The notes under the pieces were generated by a model. The model saw nothing but the letters and a program-made list of their open reading frames with translations. It was not told the DNA's origin and searched no databases. Of a stretch of 37,274 bases of DNA, positions 7,938 through 16,672 are shown piece by piece. A program made the translations under genes and the position numbers. This DNA comes from Clostridium sulfidigenes (GTDB lineage: Bacteria > Bacillota > Clostridia > Clostridiales > Clostridiaceae). The stretch is from the NCBI RefSeq assembly GCF_000732635.1, contig NZ_JPMD01000047.1, forward strand, positions 1 through 37,274, read 5' to 3'. Each line of letters opens with the position of its first letter. The stretch's first letter is position 1.

Positions 7938-8375
7938 ATGAAGATTATAATAAATGAAGTTGAAGATATTGAAGATGTAGAAATAGTAATTAACTGCAAA
8001 ACAATAGATGAAAATGTGACAAGAATTATATCTAAACTTAAAGCCTTAGAAGAAAAAATAACAGGGAATAAGGATGGAAAGATATTTATTCTAGATACAA
8101 ATGAGATATTTTACTTTGAGTCAGTTGATAAGAAAACCTTTATTTATATGGATAGGGAGGTTTTCCAGACACATTTAAGACTCTATGAATTAGAAGAAAG
8201 ACTTAAAAATACAGATTTTTTTAGAGCTTCTAAATCTACTATTATAAATCTGCGAAAGGTAAAAAATATAGTCCCTATGTTTGGAGGACGAATAGAGATA
8301 CTTCTAGATAATGATGAAAAATTAGTAGTTTCAAGACAGTATGTACCTATCTTAAAAAATAAATTAGATTTATAG
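7938..8375 (+). CDS. LytTR-family DNA-binding regulator
   Basis: A 145-residue regulator. Residues 1-45 form an acidic, probably helical N-terminus without a receiver domain. Residues about 48-145 are a LytTR domain: IFILDTNEIFYFESVDKKTFIY, then FFRASKSTIINLRKVKNIVP, FGGRIEILLDNDEKLVVSRQY. Read from AAGGAAGG. Stand-alone LytTR proteins paired with a small DUF3021 membrane protein form the LytTR regulatory systems (for example HdrRM and BrsRM of streptococci), in which the membrane partner restrains the regulator. That partner follows 12 bases later, and an ABC transporter follows that, its likely target and co-transcribed output. Confidence 0.9.
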   Translation: MKIIINEVEDIEDVEIVINCKTIDENVTRIISKLKALEEKITGNKDGKIFILDTNEIFYFESVDKKTFIYMDREVFQTHLRLYELEERLKNTDFFRASKSTIINLRKVKNIVPMFGGRIEILLDNDEKLVVSRQYVPILKNKLDL

Positions 8376-8387
8376 GAGGAGTATTGT

Positions 8388-8834
8388 ATGAAAGAATTTT
8401 TTAAGAACACATTAGAAATAAAGATAATAACATGTATGTTCTTTACATCTCAGGTTGTTATTTATACTCTTATAGCTCCTTTTTTAGGAGAAAAAAGTAT
8501 TCATTTAAGTTTAATATGGCAGATGATATTTATATCTATAATTTTAACTCTTCTCCAATATGTTATATATGCATCTAATATATTTATGAAGGTAAAGACT
8601 TGGATTAAGATAATTATTCATTATTTGTTGCTTGTTTTTATAGGTTATATATTAGCTATAATATTTAATTGGTTTGACTTAAGTAGCGGTAATAATTTTA
8701 CTATTGCATTAAGTATTTTTACTGTATGTTTTATTTCCTTTACTGGGTCTATTGCATTATACAATAAGGTTTCAGGAGAAAGATTTAATGAAAAATTGAA
8801 ACTGTATAAAAGTTCAAAATTTGATGATAAATAG
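8388..8834 (+). CDS. DUF3021 membrane protein, LytTR partner
   Basis: A 148-residue protein with four clear membrane helices (about residues 12-32, 43-63, 73-92 and 103-124) and a charged cytoplasmic tail. Length and topology match DUF3021, the family found immediately downstream of stand-alone LytTR regulators. In characterised pairs it acts as an inhibitor of the LytTR protein, holding it at the membrane until an unknown stimulus arrives. Read from AGGAGG 12 bases after the regulator, and followed after 10 bases by the ABC ATPase. The family is assigned from context and topology; sequence motifs in this family are weak. Confidence 0.85.
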   Translation: MKEFFKNTLEIKIITCMFFTSQVVIYTLIAPFLGEKSIHLSLIWQMIFISIILTLLQYVIYASNIFMKVKTWIKIIIHYLLLVFIGYILAIIFNWFDLSSGNNFTIALSIFTVCFISFTGSIALYNKVSGERFNEKLKLYKSSKFDDK

Positions 8835-8844
8835 GGGGATAGTA

Positions 8845-9733
8845 ATGAATATAATTGAAACTAACAAATTAACAAAGAGTTATGGAAAAAATCGAGGAAT
8901 AGTAGATGTGAACTTGCAGGTTAAAGAAGGAGAAATTTTTGGATTTGTAGGTCCAAATGGAGCAGGAAAATCTACTACTATTAGAACTCTTTTAAATTTT
9001 AATTTTCCGACTTCAGGGTATGGAACAATTCTTGGAAAGGATATAGTTAAAGAAAGTAGTGAAATAAAAAAGTATATTGGGTATGTACCTAGTGAAGTAA
9101 AGTTTTATGATGAATCAAAGGTTAAAGATATTATAAGATATGCTGAGAGTTTTTACGAAAATACTAATAAGGAAGATACTGATGAACTATGTAAAGAACT
9201 AGAGGTAGAGTTAGAGAAAAAAATGAGTGAATTGAGTCTTGGAAACAAGAAAAAGGTAGCTATAGTACAAGCACTTATTCATAATCCTAAGCTTTTAATT
9301 CTTGATGAACCTACTAATGGACTAGATCCACTTATACAAAAAAAAACTTTTCAATATACTAGAAAAACAGAGAGCTAAGGGAACTACAATATTCTTATCT
9401 TCTCATAATTTAGTTGAAGTTGAAAATCTATGTGATAGAGTTGCAGTAATAAAAGATGGAAAGATTATCGATGTAATTGAAATAGATAAGCTTGCCAGAA
9501 AAACGGGAGTAAAAATTACCTTAAAAGCTGAGGGTATAGATAATAAGAAGGTTGAAGAGTTTAAGGGAGAGATTATAGAAAATAATAAAGGTGAAATAAC
9601 TTTTAGTTTTATAGGAGATATTGATAAATTAATTAAAAAAATTGCTAAGTTTAATGTGGAGAAGTTGCTTATAGGTGAGCATACTTTAGAGGATACATTT
9701 ATGGATTATTATAAGAGGGAAGAGGAGAATTAG
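8845..9733 (+). pseudogene. ABC transporter ATPase, frameshifted at a run of nine A
   Basis: The start is the ATG at 8845 behind AGGGGG. The first frame gives Walker A (GPNGAGKSTT), the signature LSLGNKKKVA and Walker B (LILDEPTNGLDP), then stops at 9378. From the A9 run at 9338-9346 the next frame continues as LFNILEKQRAKGTTIFLSSHNL (H-loop present) to a stop at 9733, ending just before the permease. Removing one A restores a 295-residue ATPase of normal length. It may be a true inactivating insertion, a sequencing error, or a gene read by polymerase slippage on A9. The downstream half shows no other damage, which argues against an old pseudogene. It partners the permease at 9735. Confidence 0.88.
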
Positions 9734-9734
9734 G

Positions 9735-10547
9735 ATGAATATATTCAAGTTTGAGTTTAGAAGACTATTAAAATCTGCCATTATTTGGTCTGTGGTATGT
9801 GTAGGACTAGTAATAATGTTTATGGCATTATTCCCTAGCATGAAGGATAGTGGAATGCAAGAAATTGTTGCTACAAAATTAGATGCGTTGCCACCTGCAC
9901 TATTAGAGGCTTTTAATCTTGAAGATGCTGTAGATTTTGGAAACATTTCAGATTATTTAGCCTATGCAATTCAATATATTTCTATGGCAGCTGGAATATA
10001 TGGAATAATTCTTGGAATATCTGCTTTAGTAAAAGAAGAAAGTGAAGGTACCATTGAGTTTTTATATTCAAAGCCAATTACGAGAAATAAAATAGTAACT
10101 TCAAAATTAATTTCCTCAGCAATTATATTTTACCTATTTATTGTTATAGTTGGAGTTGTAACTATGGGAATTTCTATGGCTGTAAAGCCAGAAGAGGTTG
10201 AGACTATGACACTATTAATGGATATAAAAACTTTATTTATAGGAATGGCTTTTCTCGGATATATATTTATGGCCATAGGATTTTTATTATCGGTTATAAT
10301 AAAATCTAGCAAACAAGGGACATCTATTGCACTAGGAGTATTCTTTACAACTTATATATTTGGGATTATAGGGAAGATGAAAGATGAACTAGAAGGATTT
10401 TTATATTTATCACCCTTTGATTATGTAGTTCCAGCTAATCTGTTAAAGAATGGGTTTGAAGTGAAATATGTACTTTTAGGATTAGGAATAATTGCTATAT
10501 CTATTGTAACTACTTATGCTATTTATAATAAAAAGGATTTAGCCTAA
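9735..10547 (+). CDS. ABC-2 type permease subunit
   Basis: A 270-residue membrane protein with six hydrophobic segments and a cytoplasmic loop EESEGTIEFLYSKPITRNKIV after the second helix, the hallmark of ABC-2 permeases that carry the ...TRxxI coupling motif. The start ATG lies one base after the stop of the frameshifted ATPase, using GAGGAG inside that gene for initiation, so the two are translationally linked. Such NatB/YtrC-like permeases export small molecules, lipids or antimicrobial peptides. Its fate depends on whether the ATPase is still made. It ends at a bidirectional terminator shared with the convergent exporter operon. Confidence 0.85.
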   Translation: MNIFKFEFRRLLKSAIIWSVVCVGLVIMFMALFPSMKDSGMQEIVATKLDALPPALLEAFNLEDAVDFGNISDYLAYAIQYISMAAGIYGIILGISALVKEESEGTIEFLYSKPITRNKIVTSKLISSAIIFYLFIVIVGVVTMGISMAVKPEEVETMTLLMDIKTLFIGMAFLGYIFMAIGFLLSVIIKSSKQGTSIALGVFFTTYIFGIIGKMKDELEGFLYLSPFDYVVPANLLKNGFEVKYVLLGLGIIAISIVTTYAIYNKKDLA

Positions 10548-10557
10548 ATTTTTATAT

Positions 10558-10597
10558 AAATACCTAGCACTTTAATTAAAGAGCTAGGTATTTATTT
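10558..10597. terminator. Bidirectional terminator
   Basis: AAATACCTAGC at 10558-10568 pairs with GCTAGGTATTT at 10583-10593, with T-rich flanks on both sides. It sits between two convergent ABC permease genes. Confidence 0.88.
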
Positions 10598-10601
10598 TCA
10601 T

Positions 10602-11762
10602 TTAATATTTAGTTCTTCTTTGCTTCATGATAACTAAACCTACTCCTAAGAAAGCTACTGAAAAAGCTAACATTATTAACATTTCAAATAGGAGTGGAGT
10701 GAGAGTATCCATATTAAATGTTGATAGGGCATTAAGTTTATCATTTACATTTATAAACCAATATACAGGATTAAATATAGCAGTGCTTTTTACTGTTTCG
10801 CTGAGAAGTTGCTGAGGAACAAAGGCACCTCCTAAGAAGCAACAACCTAAAGACACAAGGTTAGAAATTGGACCTATGGAATTTTTAGTGGATATATTGC
10901 TAATTAAGAAGCTAAGGCATAAACAAGTTATTGTAAATATTAGAGAGTTTATACCATGTAACACTCCACTAAAAGAAAACATGTCTTTAGGATACATTAC
11001 TATTGCTAGTGCCATGAATATAGTCCAAGTAGATAGTGCTAAAACCATATCTCCTAAAAATATCTGCATGTTGAAGTTATAGGAATTAATAGGTGAGCAT
11101 AAATTTCTCCTTTTTAAATCTGGAGAATTGAAAATATTTGATACTATAGATATTCCAAGTATTAACATACATAGCATAGGATAAGCTAAATAGTTAAAGT
11201 AATAGGTAACGCTACTTTTAGTATCTTCTTTATTATCCTTTGCTAAAGTAACTTCTGTATCTATAGATAAATCTTTATTTACTAGATCACTTATTTTTTC
11301 AAAGTCTAAGTTCTTAGTATTATCAATGTAAACTTTGGTTGTGTTAAGATAATTATTTATCATTGATTTTATAAAAATACTACTGGAAGAGTTAGGTATA
11401 CTTTGAGTTTCTAAAGTATAGGAATTATCTTTAAGAAAACTATCTTCAAATCCTTTAGGGATGGTGATTATAATTTCTGCTTCTCTAAAAAATAATGCAT
11501 CTCTTATTCCTTCATCGGTAGTTTTAATTTTTACCAATTTAGAATTTTCTTCAATGTATGCTTCTAAATTATTTGAAAGAGGGGAATTATCATTATTTAA
11601 AATAGCTACTTTACATTTTTCAGTTTCAAAAGAGGTTGAATCTGTAGAATTCCCAACATTACTAAAAATAATTGTCATAAATATAAATATAGCCATATAA
11701 AGCAATAAAGAGGAAAGGGCACTTTTTTTTACTATTCTAAAATACTGTTTAAATACTTGCAT
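10602..11762 (-). CDS. ABC-2 permease, LnrN-like exporter subunit
   Basis: A 386-residue ABC-2 permease: one N-terminal helix (about residues 17-35), an extracytoplasmic domain of about 130 residues (AILNNDNSPLSNNLEAYI..., FFREAEIIITIPKGFED), then five or six C-terminal helices, the last ending in a basic tail. This layout is that of the YhgE/LnrMN-type exporters. Read second in a leftward operon, its start overlaps the end of the other permease by 14 bases. The paired permeases probably form a heterodimer powered by the ATPase at 12879. Substrates of this family include linearmycin-like polyenes, bacitracin-type agents or lantibiotics. The substrate here is unknown. Confidence 0.85.
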   Translation of the reverse strand: MQVFKQYFRIVKKSALSSLLLYMAIFIFMTIIFSNVGNSTDSTSFETEKCKVAILNNDNSPLSNNLEAYIEENSKLVKIKTTDEGIRDALFFREAEIIITIPKGFEDSFLKDNSYTLETQSIPNSSSSIFIKSMINNYLNTTKVYIDNTKNLDFEKISDLVNKDLSIDTEVTLAKDNKEDTKSSVTYYFNYLAYPMLCMLILGISIVSNIFNSPDLKRRNLCSPINSYNFNMQIFLGDMVLALSTWTIFMALAIVMYPKDMFSFSGVLHGINSLIFTITCLCLSFLISNISTKNSIGPISNLVSLGCCFLGGAFVPQQLLSETVKSTAIFNPVYWFINVNDKLNALSTFNMDTLTPLLFEMLIMLAFSVAFLGVGLVIMKQRRTKY

Positions 11763-12864
11763 ACTTTTGCCTCCTTAAAACTAGATAAGTAACTATTGAG
11801 AATATAACTCCATACAAGGATAGAAGACCTAGATTAAGAAAATATCTATCATAGGTACTATAATAGTATAATGAATAAAATCCGTCAGTAATTAAGTTAA
11901 CAGGATTTATATAGGATAAGATAGGAAATTTATCTTGAATGAAGTATTTAATCTGAACTGCCATCATTCCAGACAAAAAAGAGCATATCATTGTAAATGC
12001 CAGTAAAATTCCTTCCTTTACGCTAGCTTTTTTATTAATTAAAGAACTTACCATGGCACCCAAAGTTATTCCATTAAAACAGCCTACAAAGCAAAGTAAA
12101 ATTACATAACCTATGGAGTTACCAAAGTCTATTTTTAAAACTTGAGAAATATATAGTATAACTATTAGCACTGTTGAAAAATAAAATAATAAAGTAGCAC
12201 TTATTGCAGCTAAAAAGGTTTTTATTTTATTCACAGGAGCTATATTAATTCTTGCTGCTCTTTGAGATTGATTTCCTTGGATGTTTATAACATCAGTACA
12301 ACCAGGGGTTGAACCTAGAATGCAAGTCATAGCTAAAAGGGTATAAAAATAAATTACAACAACGTTTGTAGAACTATTCAATTCTTTATCTTTAGTGTAG
12401 TTATTATAAAGAGCAATATTATTCATAAAATCTTCATTCATAATACTTGGGTTTATGGATACTAAATTTGATATAGTGGAATACTTTTGACTATAACTAT
12501 CTACAAAGGTTTTTATTATGGACTCGTTAATACCAGACTTTGCAACAGTTATTTCAATATTATTTACAAAGGTTATATACCCTGAAATTTTACCTTTAGA
12601 AAGCAATTCTTTCGCACTATTCTCATCAGTACTTTCTATATTAAATAAATCACTTTCCTTCATAGCTGTAGAAAAGCTTTCAGGTATATTGCTATTACTT
12701 ACAAGAGCAATATTAACATTCTCAAACTCTTCACCGGTGAGTATATTTGAAAAGGCTAAATTGAAAATTGTAGCTAATGCAATTGGAAATAATAAGGTCC
12801 AAAAGACACTTAATTTATCTCTAAAACGACATTTAAGTTGATACTTAAAAATATGCCAAAACAT
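11749..12864 (-). CDS. ABC-2 permease, LnrM-like exporter subunit
   Basis: A 371-residue permease with the same plan as its neighbour: an N-terminal helix after KYQLKCRFRDKLSVFW, an extracytoplasmic domain (NIALVSNSNIPESFSTAM..., LLSKGKISGYITFVNN), then about five helices including a cytoplasmic loop QSQRAARINIAPVNKIKTF that should contact the ATPase. It is read 14 bases after the ATPase gene from AGGAGG and overlaps the following permease. The two permeases have diverged but share the domain order, consistent with an ancient duplication and a heterodimeric exporter. Confidence 0.85.
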   Translation of the reverse strand: MFWHIFKYQLKCRFRDKLSVFWTLLFPIALATIFNLAFSNILTGEEFENVNIALVSNSNIPESFSTAMKESDLFNIESTDENSAKELLSKGKISGYITFVNNIEITVAKSGINESIIKTFVDSYSQKYSTISNLVSINPSIMNEDFMNNIALYNNYTKDKELNSSTNVVVIYFYTLLAMTCILGSTPGCTDVINIQGNQSQRAARINIAPVNKIKTFLAAISATLLFYFSTVLIVILYISQVLKIDFGNSIGYVILLCFVGCFNGITLGAMVSSLINKKASVKEGILLAFTMICSFLSGMMAVQIKYFIQDKFPILSYINPVNLITDGFYSLYYYSTYDRYFLNLGLLSLYGVIFSIVTYLVLRRQKYASI

Positions 12865-12878
12865 TCTATATTCCTCCT

Positions 12879-13811
12879 TTAATCTCTAAGTTCTTTACCT
12901 GTAATTTCCAAGAATACATCATTTAAGGTAGGTTGCTCTGAGTAAATTTTCCCATAACTTATTTTATTATCTCCAATATAACTAACAATGTCCCCAAGAG
13001 AACTATGCCCACTTTTTGTTCTAATATTTAGTAAATTATTCTTATAGCCTACTGATATAACATTAGGGAGAGCATTTATATTTTTTATATGATTTTCATT
13101 TAAATTAAAGGCCTCAATAGTTATTTTCTCACCTAAATCAATAATTGACTTTAGTTCTTCCTTTGTGCCCTTAGCAATGACTTTTCCCTTGTCCATAATA
13201 GCGATTGAAGTACAAAGCTGTTCAATTTCTTCCATGTAGTGAGAGGTATATATAATTGTTGCTCCTTCAGCATTTAATTTTTTTATTCCCTCTAAAATGT
13301 GATTTCTACTTTGAGGGTCAACAGCTACCGTTGGCTCGTCTAAAATGATTAGTTTTGGATTATGAGCTATACCACAAGCAATGTTTAATCTTCTAAGAAG
13401 TCCTCCACTTAACTTTTTAGGAATAAATTTTTTGTAATCTGAAAGACCAACAAAATCAATAGCCCTCTCCACAAGTACTTTTCGTTCCTTCTTATTGGTT
13501 ACATATAATCCACAGAAATAATCAATGTTTTCATACACTGTTAATTCATCAAAGACGGCTACATTCTGCATGACGATTCCAATATCTTTTTTTACTTTAT
13601 AAGTTGTTGGAGTCATTTCCTCTCCTAGGATTTCAATAGTCCCTTTATCATATTTAAGTAGAGATAGCATACAGTTTATAGTAGTAGTTTTACCAGAACC
13701 ATTTGGACCCAAAAGACCAAATATTTCACCTTTTTTAATGTCCAAATTTAAGTGATCTAAAGCAATTAGTTCACCATATCTTTTTACTAGGTTTTCTATT
13801 TTTACAATCAT
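12879..13811 (-). CDS. ABC exporter ATPase, LnrL-like
   Basis: A 310-residue ATPase. Walker A is GPNGSGKTTT (about residues 35-44), the signature is LSGGLLRRLNIA, Walker B is LIILDEPTVAVDP, and the H-loop is YTSHYMEE. A C-terminal extension of about 90 residues (EKITIEAFNLNENHIKNI...) ends in PTLNDVFLEITGKELRD, typical of drug and lantibiotic exporters of the CcmA/LnrL class. First gene of the leftward operon, divergent from a two-component system across 153 bases. In Bacillus the LnrJK two-component system controls LnrLMN, and the same pairing is proposed here from synteny. Confidence 0.9.
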   Translation of the reverse strand: MIVKIENLVKRYGELIALDHLNLDIKKGEIFGLLGPNGSGKTTTINCMLSLLKYDKGTIEILGEEMTPTTYKVKKDIGIVMQNVAVFDELTVYENIDYFCGLYVTNKKERKVLVERAIDFVGLSDYKKFIPKKLSGGLLRRLNIACGIAHNPKLIILDEPTVAVDPQSRNHILEGIKKLNAEGATIIYTSHYMEEIEQLCTSIAIMDKGKVIAKGTKEELKSIIDLGEKITIEAFNLNENHIKNINALPNVISVGYKNNLLNIRTKSGHSSLGDIVSYIGDNKISYGKIYSEQPTLNDVFLEITGKELRD

Positions 13812-13855
13812 AGTTAATACTCCTTACTTTATTTAGTTTATACTTATAGTTTATT

Positions 13856-13912
13856 AGAGAATCTCTTTGTAGGTAAGTGCTATTTGTCATTAATATTACA
13901 TTACATTTGTCA
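13856..13912. promoter_or_regulatory. Divergent control region with repeated ATTTGTCA
   Basis: ATTTGTCA appears at 13882-13889 and 13905-13912, 23 bases apart, about two helical turns. A short dyad AGAGA-A-TCTCT lies at 13856-13866, nearer the exporter. This is the only space between the exporter operon and the two-component genes, so these are candidate sites for the response regulator. No clear sigma-A promoter stands out in either direction. Confidence 0.35.
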
Positions 13913-13964
13913 CATTAAGAAATTTGTATATGTTATTATAAATATATAAAGTGAGGGAGTATAG

Positions 13965-15053
13965 ATGAATAATATATTAAATAAAATTATTTTGCTTATA
14001 GGTTCGGCATTATTACTTATAGAAAATTATAGTATAGAAAAATTAATATTACCGATTTTGGTAACAGTTGCAATAACCTGTTTTCTAGAATATTTTAGCA
14101 AGGATAAATTAAATGTAATAGCATTAATAGTATATAGTATCCTTTGCATTGTATATCCTGAATTTCTCATGTGTATTCCTATAATATTTTATGATACTAT
14201 TTTTTCAAAGTATAAATATATATGCATCTTAACTTTAATTCCGTACCTTATGAATATACATAAATATTCACATATTATTAGTATAATGATTCTTGGACTT
14301 CTTAGTACGTCAGCAATCTTGAAGTTTAATACTGTGAAATATGAAAAATTGCATGATAAATTTATAAAACAAAGAGATGATTTAACTGAGATATCTATAG
14401 TATTGGAAGAGAAGGTAAAGGAATTACAATATAAACAAGATTTTGAAGTGAATTTTGCAACATTAAAGGAGAGAAATCGTATTTCAAGAGAAATTCACGA
14501 TAATGTAGGACACCTTTTAACTAGCTCTATATTGCAAATTGGTGCTATTATGGTAGTTACTAAAGAGGAGCAAACCAAAAGACTTCTGGAGGACATTAAA
14601 TCTACCTTGGACCAAGGTATGGATTCTATTAGAAGTAGTATTCATAATTTACATGAAGATTCTATTGATTTATATGTACAACTTTCAAAGCTTATAAATG
14701 AATTTAAGTTTTGTAAGGCTACTTTAAATTATGAGTTTTCTTCTAATCCTGATGTTAAGGTTAAATATGCTATTATTGCTATTGTAAAAGAGGCACTATC
14801 TAATATAATAAAACATTCAAATGCTACTACAGTAACTATAAGTTTATATGAACATCCAAAATTATATCAAGTTATTATTTTAGATGATGGAAGTAAAAAG
14901 AAGGCAAGTATGGATGGTGGAATGGGATTACAAAGCATTGAAAAGAGGGTAAATAGTTTAAATGGTATTGTAAATTTTGATAGTTCAAAAGGGTTTAAAA
15001 TATTTATTTCTATTATGAAGGAGGGGTACTATGAGAATAATTATTATAGATGA
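13965..15053 (+). CDS. NarL-type sensor histidine kinase
   Basis: A 362-residue kinase. Residues 1-120 hold four or five membrane helices with little extracellular sequence, so it may sense within the membrane or through the transporter. A coiled linker runs about 122-165. The HisKA_3 phosphoacceptor is His178 in SREIHDNVGHLL. The HATPase domain follows (KEALSNIIKHSNATTVTI, then LDDG and GGMGLQSIEKRV). It starts with GAGGGAG upstream and overlaps the response regulator by 23 bases. Divergent orientation to the ABC exporter matches the LnrJK/LnrLMN arrangement; the cognate drug cannot be inferred. Confidence 0.92.
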   Translation: MNNILNKIILLIGSALLLIENYSIEKLILPILVTVAITCFLEYFSKDKLNVIALIVYSILCIVYPEFLMCIPIIFYDTIFSKYKYICILTLIPYLMNIHKYSHIISIMILGLLSTSAILKFNTVKYEKLHDKFIKQRDDLTEISIVLEEKVKELQYKQDFEVNFATLKERNRISREIHDNVGHLLTSSILQIGAIMVVTKEEQTKRLLEDIKSTLDQGMDSIRSSIHNLHEDSIDLYVQLSKLINEFKFCKATLNYEFSSNPDVKVKYAIIAIVKEALSNIIKHSNATTVTISLYEHPKLYQVIILDDGSKKKASMDGGMGLQSIEKRVNSLNGIVNFDSSKGFKIFISIMKEGYYENNYYR

Positions 15054-15657
15054 TGATAAGCTTATAGCAGCATCATTAAAGACAATCATAGAGACATCAA
15101 GTGATATAAAAGTTATATCTCTTGGATATAGTGGTGAAGAAGCTATAGAGCTGTATAATAAGTATACTCCAGATATATTACTTATGGATATTCGTATGGG
15201 GGGAATGTCAGGGCTAGAGGCTGCACAGAAGATTTTAAAATCTCATAATGAGGGGAGAATATTATTTTTAACCACTTTTGAGGATGATGAATATATTATA
15301 ACTGCATTAAAAGTTGGTGCTAAGGGATATATTTTAAAACAACATTTTGAAAGCATAGTACCTGCCTTAAAGGCAGTAGAACTTGGACAAAGTGTTTTTG
15401 GACAAGAAATTATATCTAAAATTCCTACCATGTTAAATAGTACTGAAAATAAAAAAGATATATCAAAGTATGATTTAATTGATAGAGACATTGAAATAAT
15501 CACTTTAGTTTCTAAAGGACTTTCCAATAAAGAAATATCAGCAAAATTATTTTTGAGTGAAGGTACAATAAGAAACTATATAAGTAGTATTTTAGAAAAA
15601 TTAAATCTTAGAGATAGAACACAACTTGCAATATTCTATTTTAACAATATAAAGTGA
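15031..15657 (+). CDS. NarL/LuxR-type response regulator
   Basis: A 208-residue regulator. The receiver domain has the acidic pocket DDD at residues 7-9, phosphoacceptor Asp53 in LLMDIRMGGMSG, the switch threonine in FLTTFEDDEYI and the lysine in GYILK. The C-terminal LuxR helix-turn-helix spans about 145-205 (IDRDIEIITLVSKGLSNKEISAKLFLSEGTIRNYISSILEKL). Translation is coupled to the kinase through the 23-base overlap, with AGGAGG inside the kinase gene. It probably activates the divergent exporter, and perhaps the lipoprotein gene downstream, since no terminator separates them clearly. Confidence 0.93.
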   Translation: MRIIIIDDDKLIAASLKTIIETSSDIKVISLGYSGEEAIELYNKYTPDILLMDIRMGGMSGLEAAQKILKSHNEGRILFLTTFEDDEYIITALKVGAKGYILKQHFESIVPALKAVELGQSVFGQEIISKIPTMLNSTENKKDISKYDLIDRDIEIITLVSKGLSNKEISAKLFLSEGTIRNYISSILEKLNLRDRTQLAIFYFNNIK

Positions 15658-15704
15658 AGCATTTTTGGATTTAACTTTTATATATTGAGGATAGAAAAGA
15701 AATA

Positions 15705-15740
15705 ATAAGAAAGTCAATATAAGAAAGTCAATATAAGAAT
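15705..15740. repeat. Tandem 14-bp repeat upstream of the lipoprotein
   Basis: ATAAGAAAGTCAAT occurs at 15705-15718 and 15719-15732, followed by a partial third copy ATAAGAA. It lies about 24 bases upstream of a TATAAT at 15764-15769, in the position of an activator site. No good -35 is present, which fits activator dependence. Confidence 0.5.
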
Positions 15741-15796
15741 AATAACTGTGTATATGCTTATACTATAATCATAAAAATGTGCACAGGAGGTTTATT

Positions 15797-16396
15797 ATGA
15801 AAAAAATAGCGCTTTTAATTGCAACAATAGCATTAACCACAGGACTTGTAGGATGTACTAATAATGACACTGCAGGTAATAAAGGAAATAAGGGTAGTGA
15901 AGTTGCTCAAAATCAAACTGAAAATGGAACAGCAAATAGTGAAAATACAACCTTAGATGGGAATGGAGCTAATGATAGTGGAGTTTTAGGCATTAATGAC
16001 AAGAATAGTAATGACAATACACTCTTCGGTATTGATTTAACCAACAATAATTATTCTAATGGTATATATCGTGGTTCATATATAGATGAGGATGAATTAA
16101 CAGTTGAATTTACTTTAGCTAATAATCAAATTAAGGATATTAAATTTATAGCATTATCTAATAATGATGATAATTATTTAGAAGATAGTAATTTCAAGAA
16201 TGTGAAAAATCATTACGAAGCTTTGATAAACTATTTAAAGGATAAAGATATAAGACAAAGCCTTAATGATTTATATAACCCTTCTTCTATAGTTAAGGAT
16301 ATGGATCAAAAAGTTGAAGTAGGTAAGGTAACATCAGCTATACATGATGCTTTAAATAGAGGTGTATATTCTACTACTAATGGTACTAATAAATAA
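15797..16396 (+). CDS. Lipoprotein with FMN-binding-like C-terminal domain
   Basis: The start chosen is the ATG at 15797, seven bases after AGGAGG; an in-frame GTG at 15779 lies before that site and is rejected. The 199-residue product has a lipoprotein signal (MKKIALLIATIALTT, lipobox LVGC). A low-complexity Asn/Gly/Ser linker follows to about residue 75. The C-terminal domain reads GIYRGSYIDEDELTVEFTLANNQIKDIKF and ends SAIHDALNRGVYS, a pattern I associate with FMN-binding-type (FMN_bind-like) exported proteins. Flavin binding is not certain. It would face the outside of the membrane. It follows the two-component genes by 139 bases and may be under their control. Confidence 0.75.
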   Translation: MKKIALLIATIALTTGLVGCTNNDTAGNKGNKGSEVAQNQTENGTANSENTTLDGNGANDSGVLGINDKNSNDNTLFGIDLTNNNYSNGIYRGSYIDEDELTVEFTLANNQIKDIKFIALSNNDDNYLEDSNFKNVKNHYEALINYLKDKDIRQSLNDLYNPSSIVKDMDQKVEVGKVTSAIHDALNRGVYSTTNGTNK

Positions 16397-16421
16397 TATA
16401 ATAGATTTGCAATAAAAATGG

Positions 16422-16486
16422 ACTGTCTCAAAATGAATCACTAAACTTTACATTAAGGTTTAGCTTATTTTGAGATAGTTTTTTAG
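16422..16486 (+). terminator. Long terminator hairpin
   Basis: ACTGTCTCAAAAT at 16422-16434 pairs with ATTTTGAGATAGT at 16467-16479, with an inner AAAC/GTTT stem, followed by TTTTTTA. It closes the lipoprotein transcript. Confidence 0.85.
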
Positions 16487-16526
16487 TTTAATGATATTAA
16501 AGTGCTATTCATAAAAAGATAGAGTA

Positions 16527-16553
16527 ACATAGAAATGTTATATACATATAATA
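16527..16553 (+). promoter_or_regulatory. Candidate sigma-K (late mother cell) promoter
   Basis: AC at 16527-16528, 16 bases, then CATATAATA at 16545-16553, which matches the sigma-K pattern AC-N16-CATAnnnTA. It lies about 120 bases before the cysteine-rich gene. A short perfect hairpin (TAACAT, AGAA, ATGTTA) covers the spacer. Such AT-rich motifs arise by chance, so support is moderate only. Confidence 0.3.
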
Positions 16554-16672
16554 TATTAGCAGAATAAAATTAAGAATAAAAAATTATTCGAAAAGTACAG
16601 ATGATACTAAATATATAAACAAAGGAAGTACTGTAATTAAAACAAAATATATTAGTGTATGAGGTGTAATAT

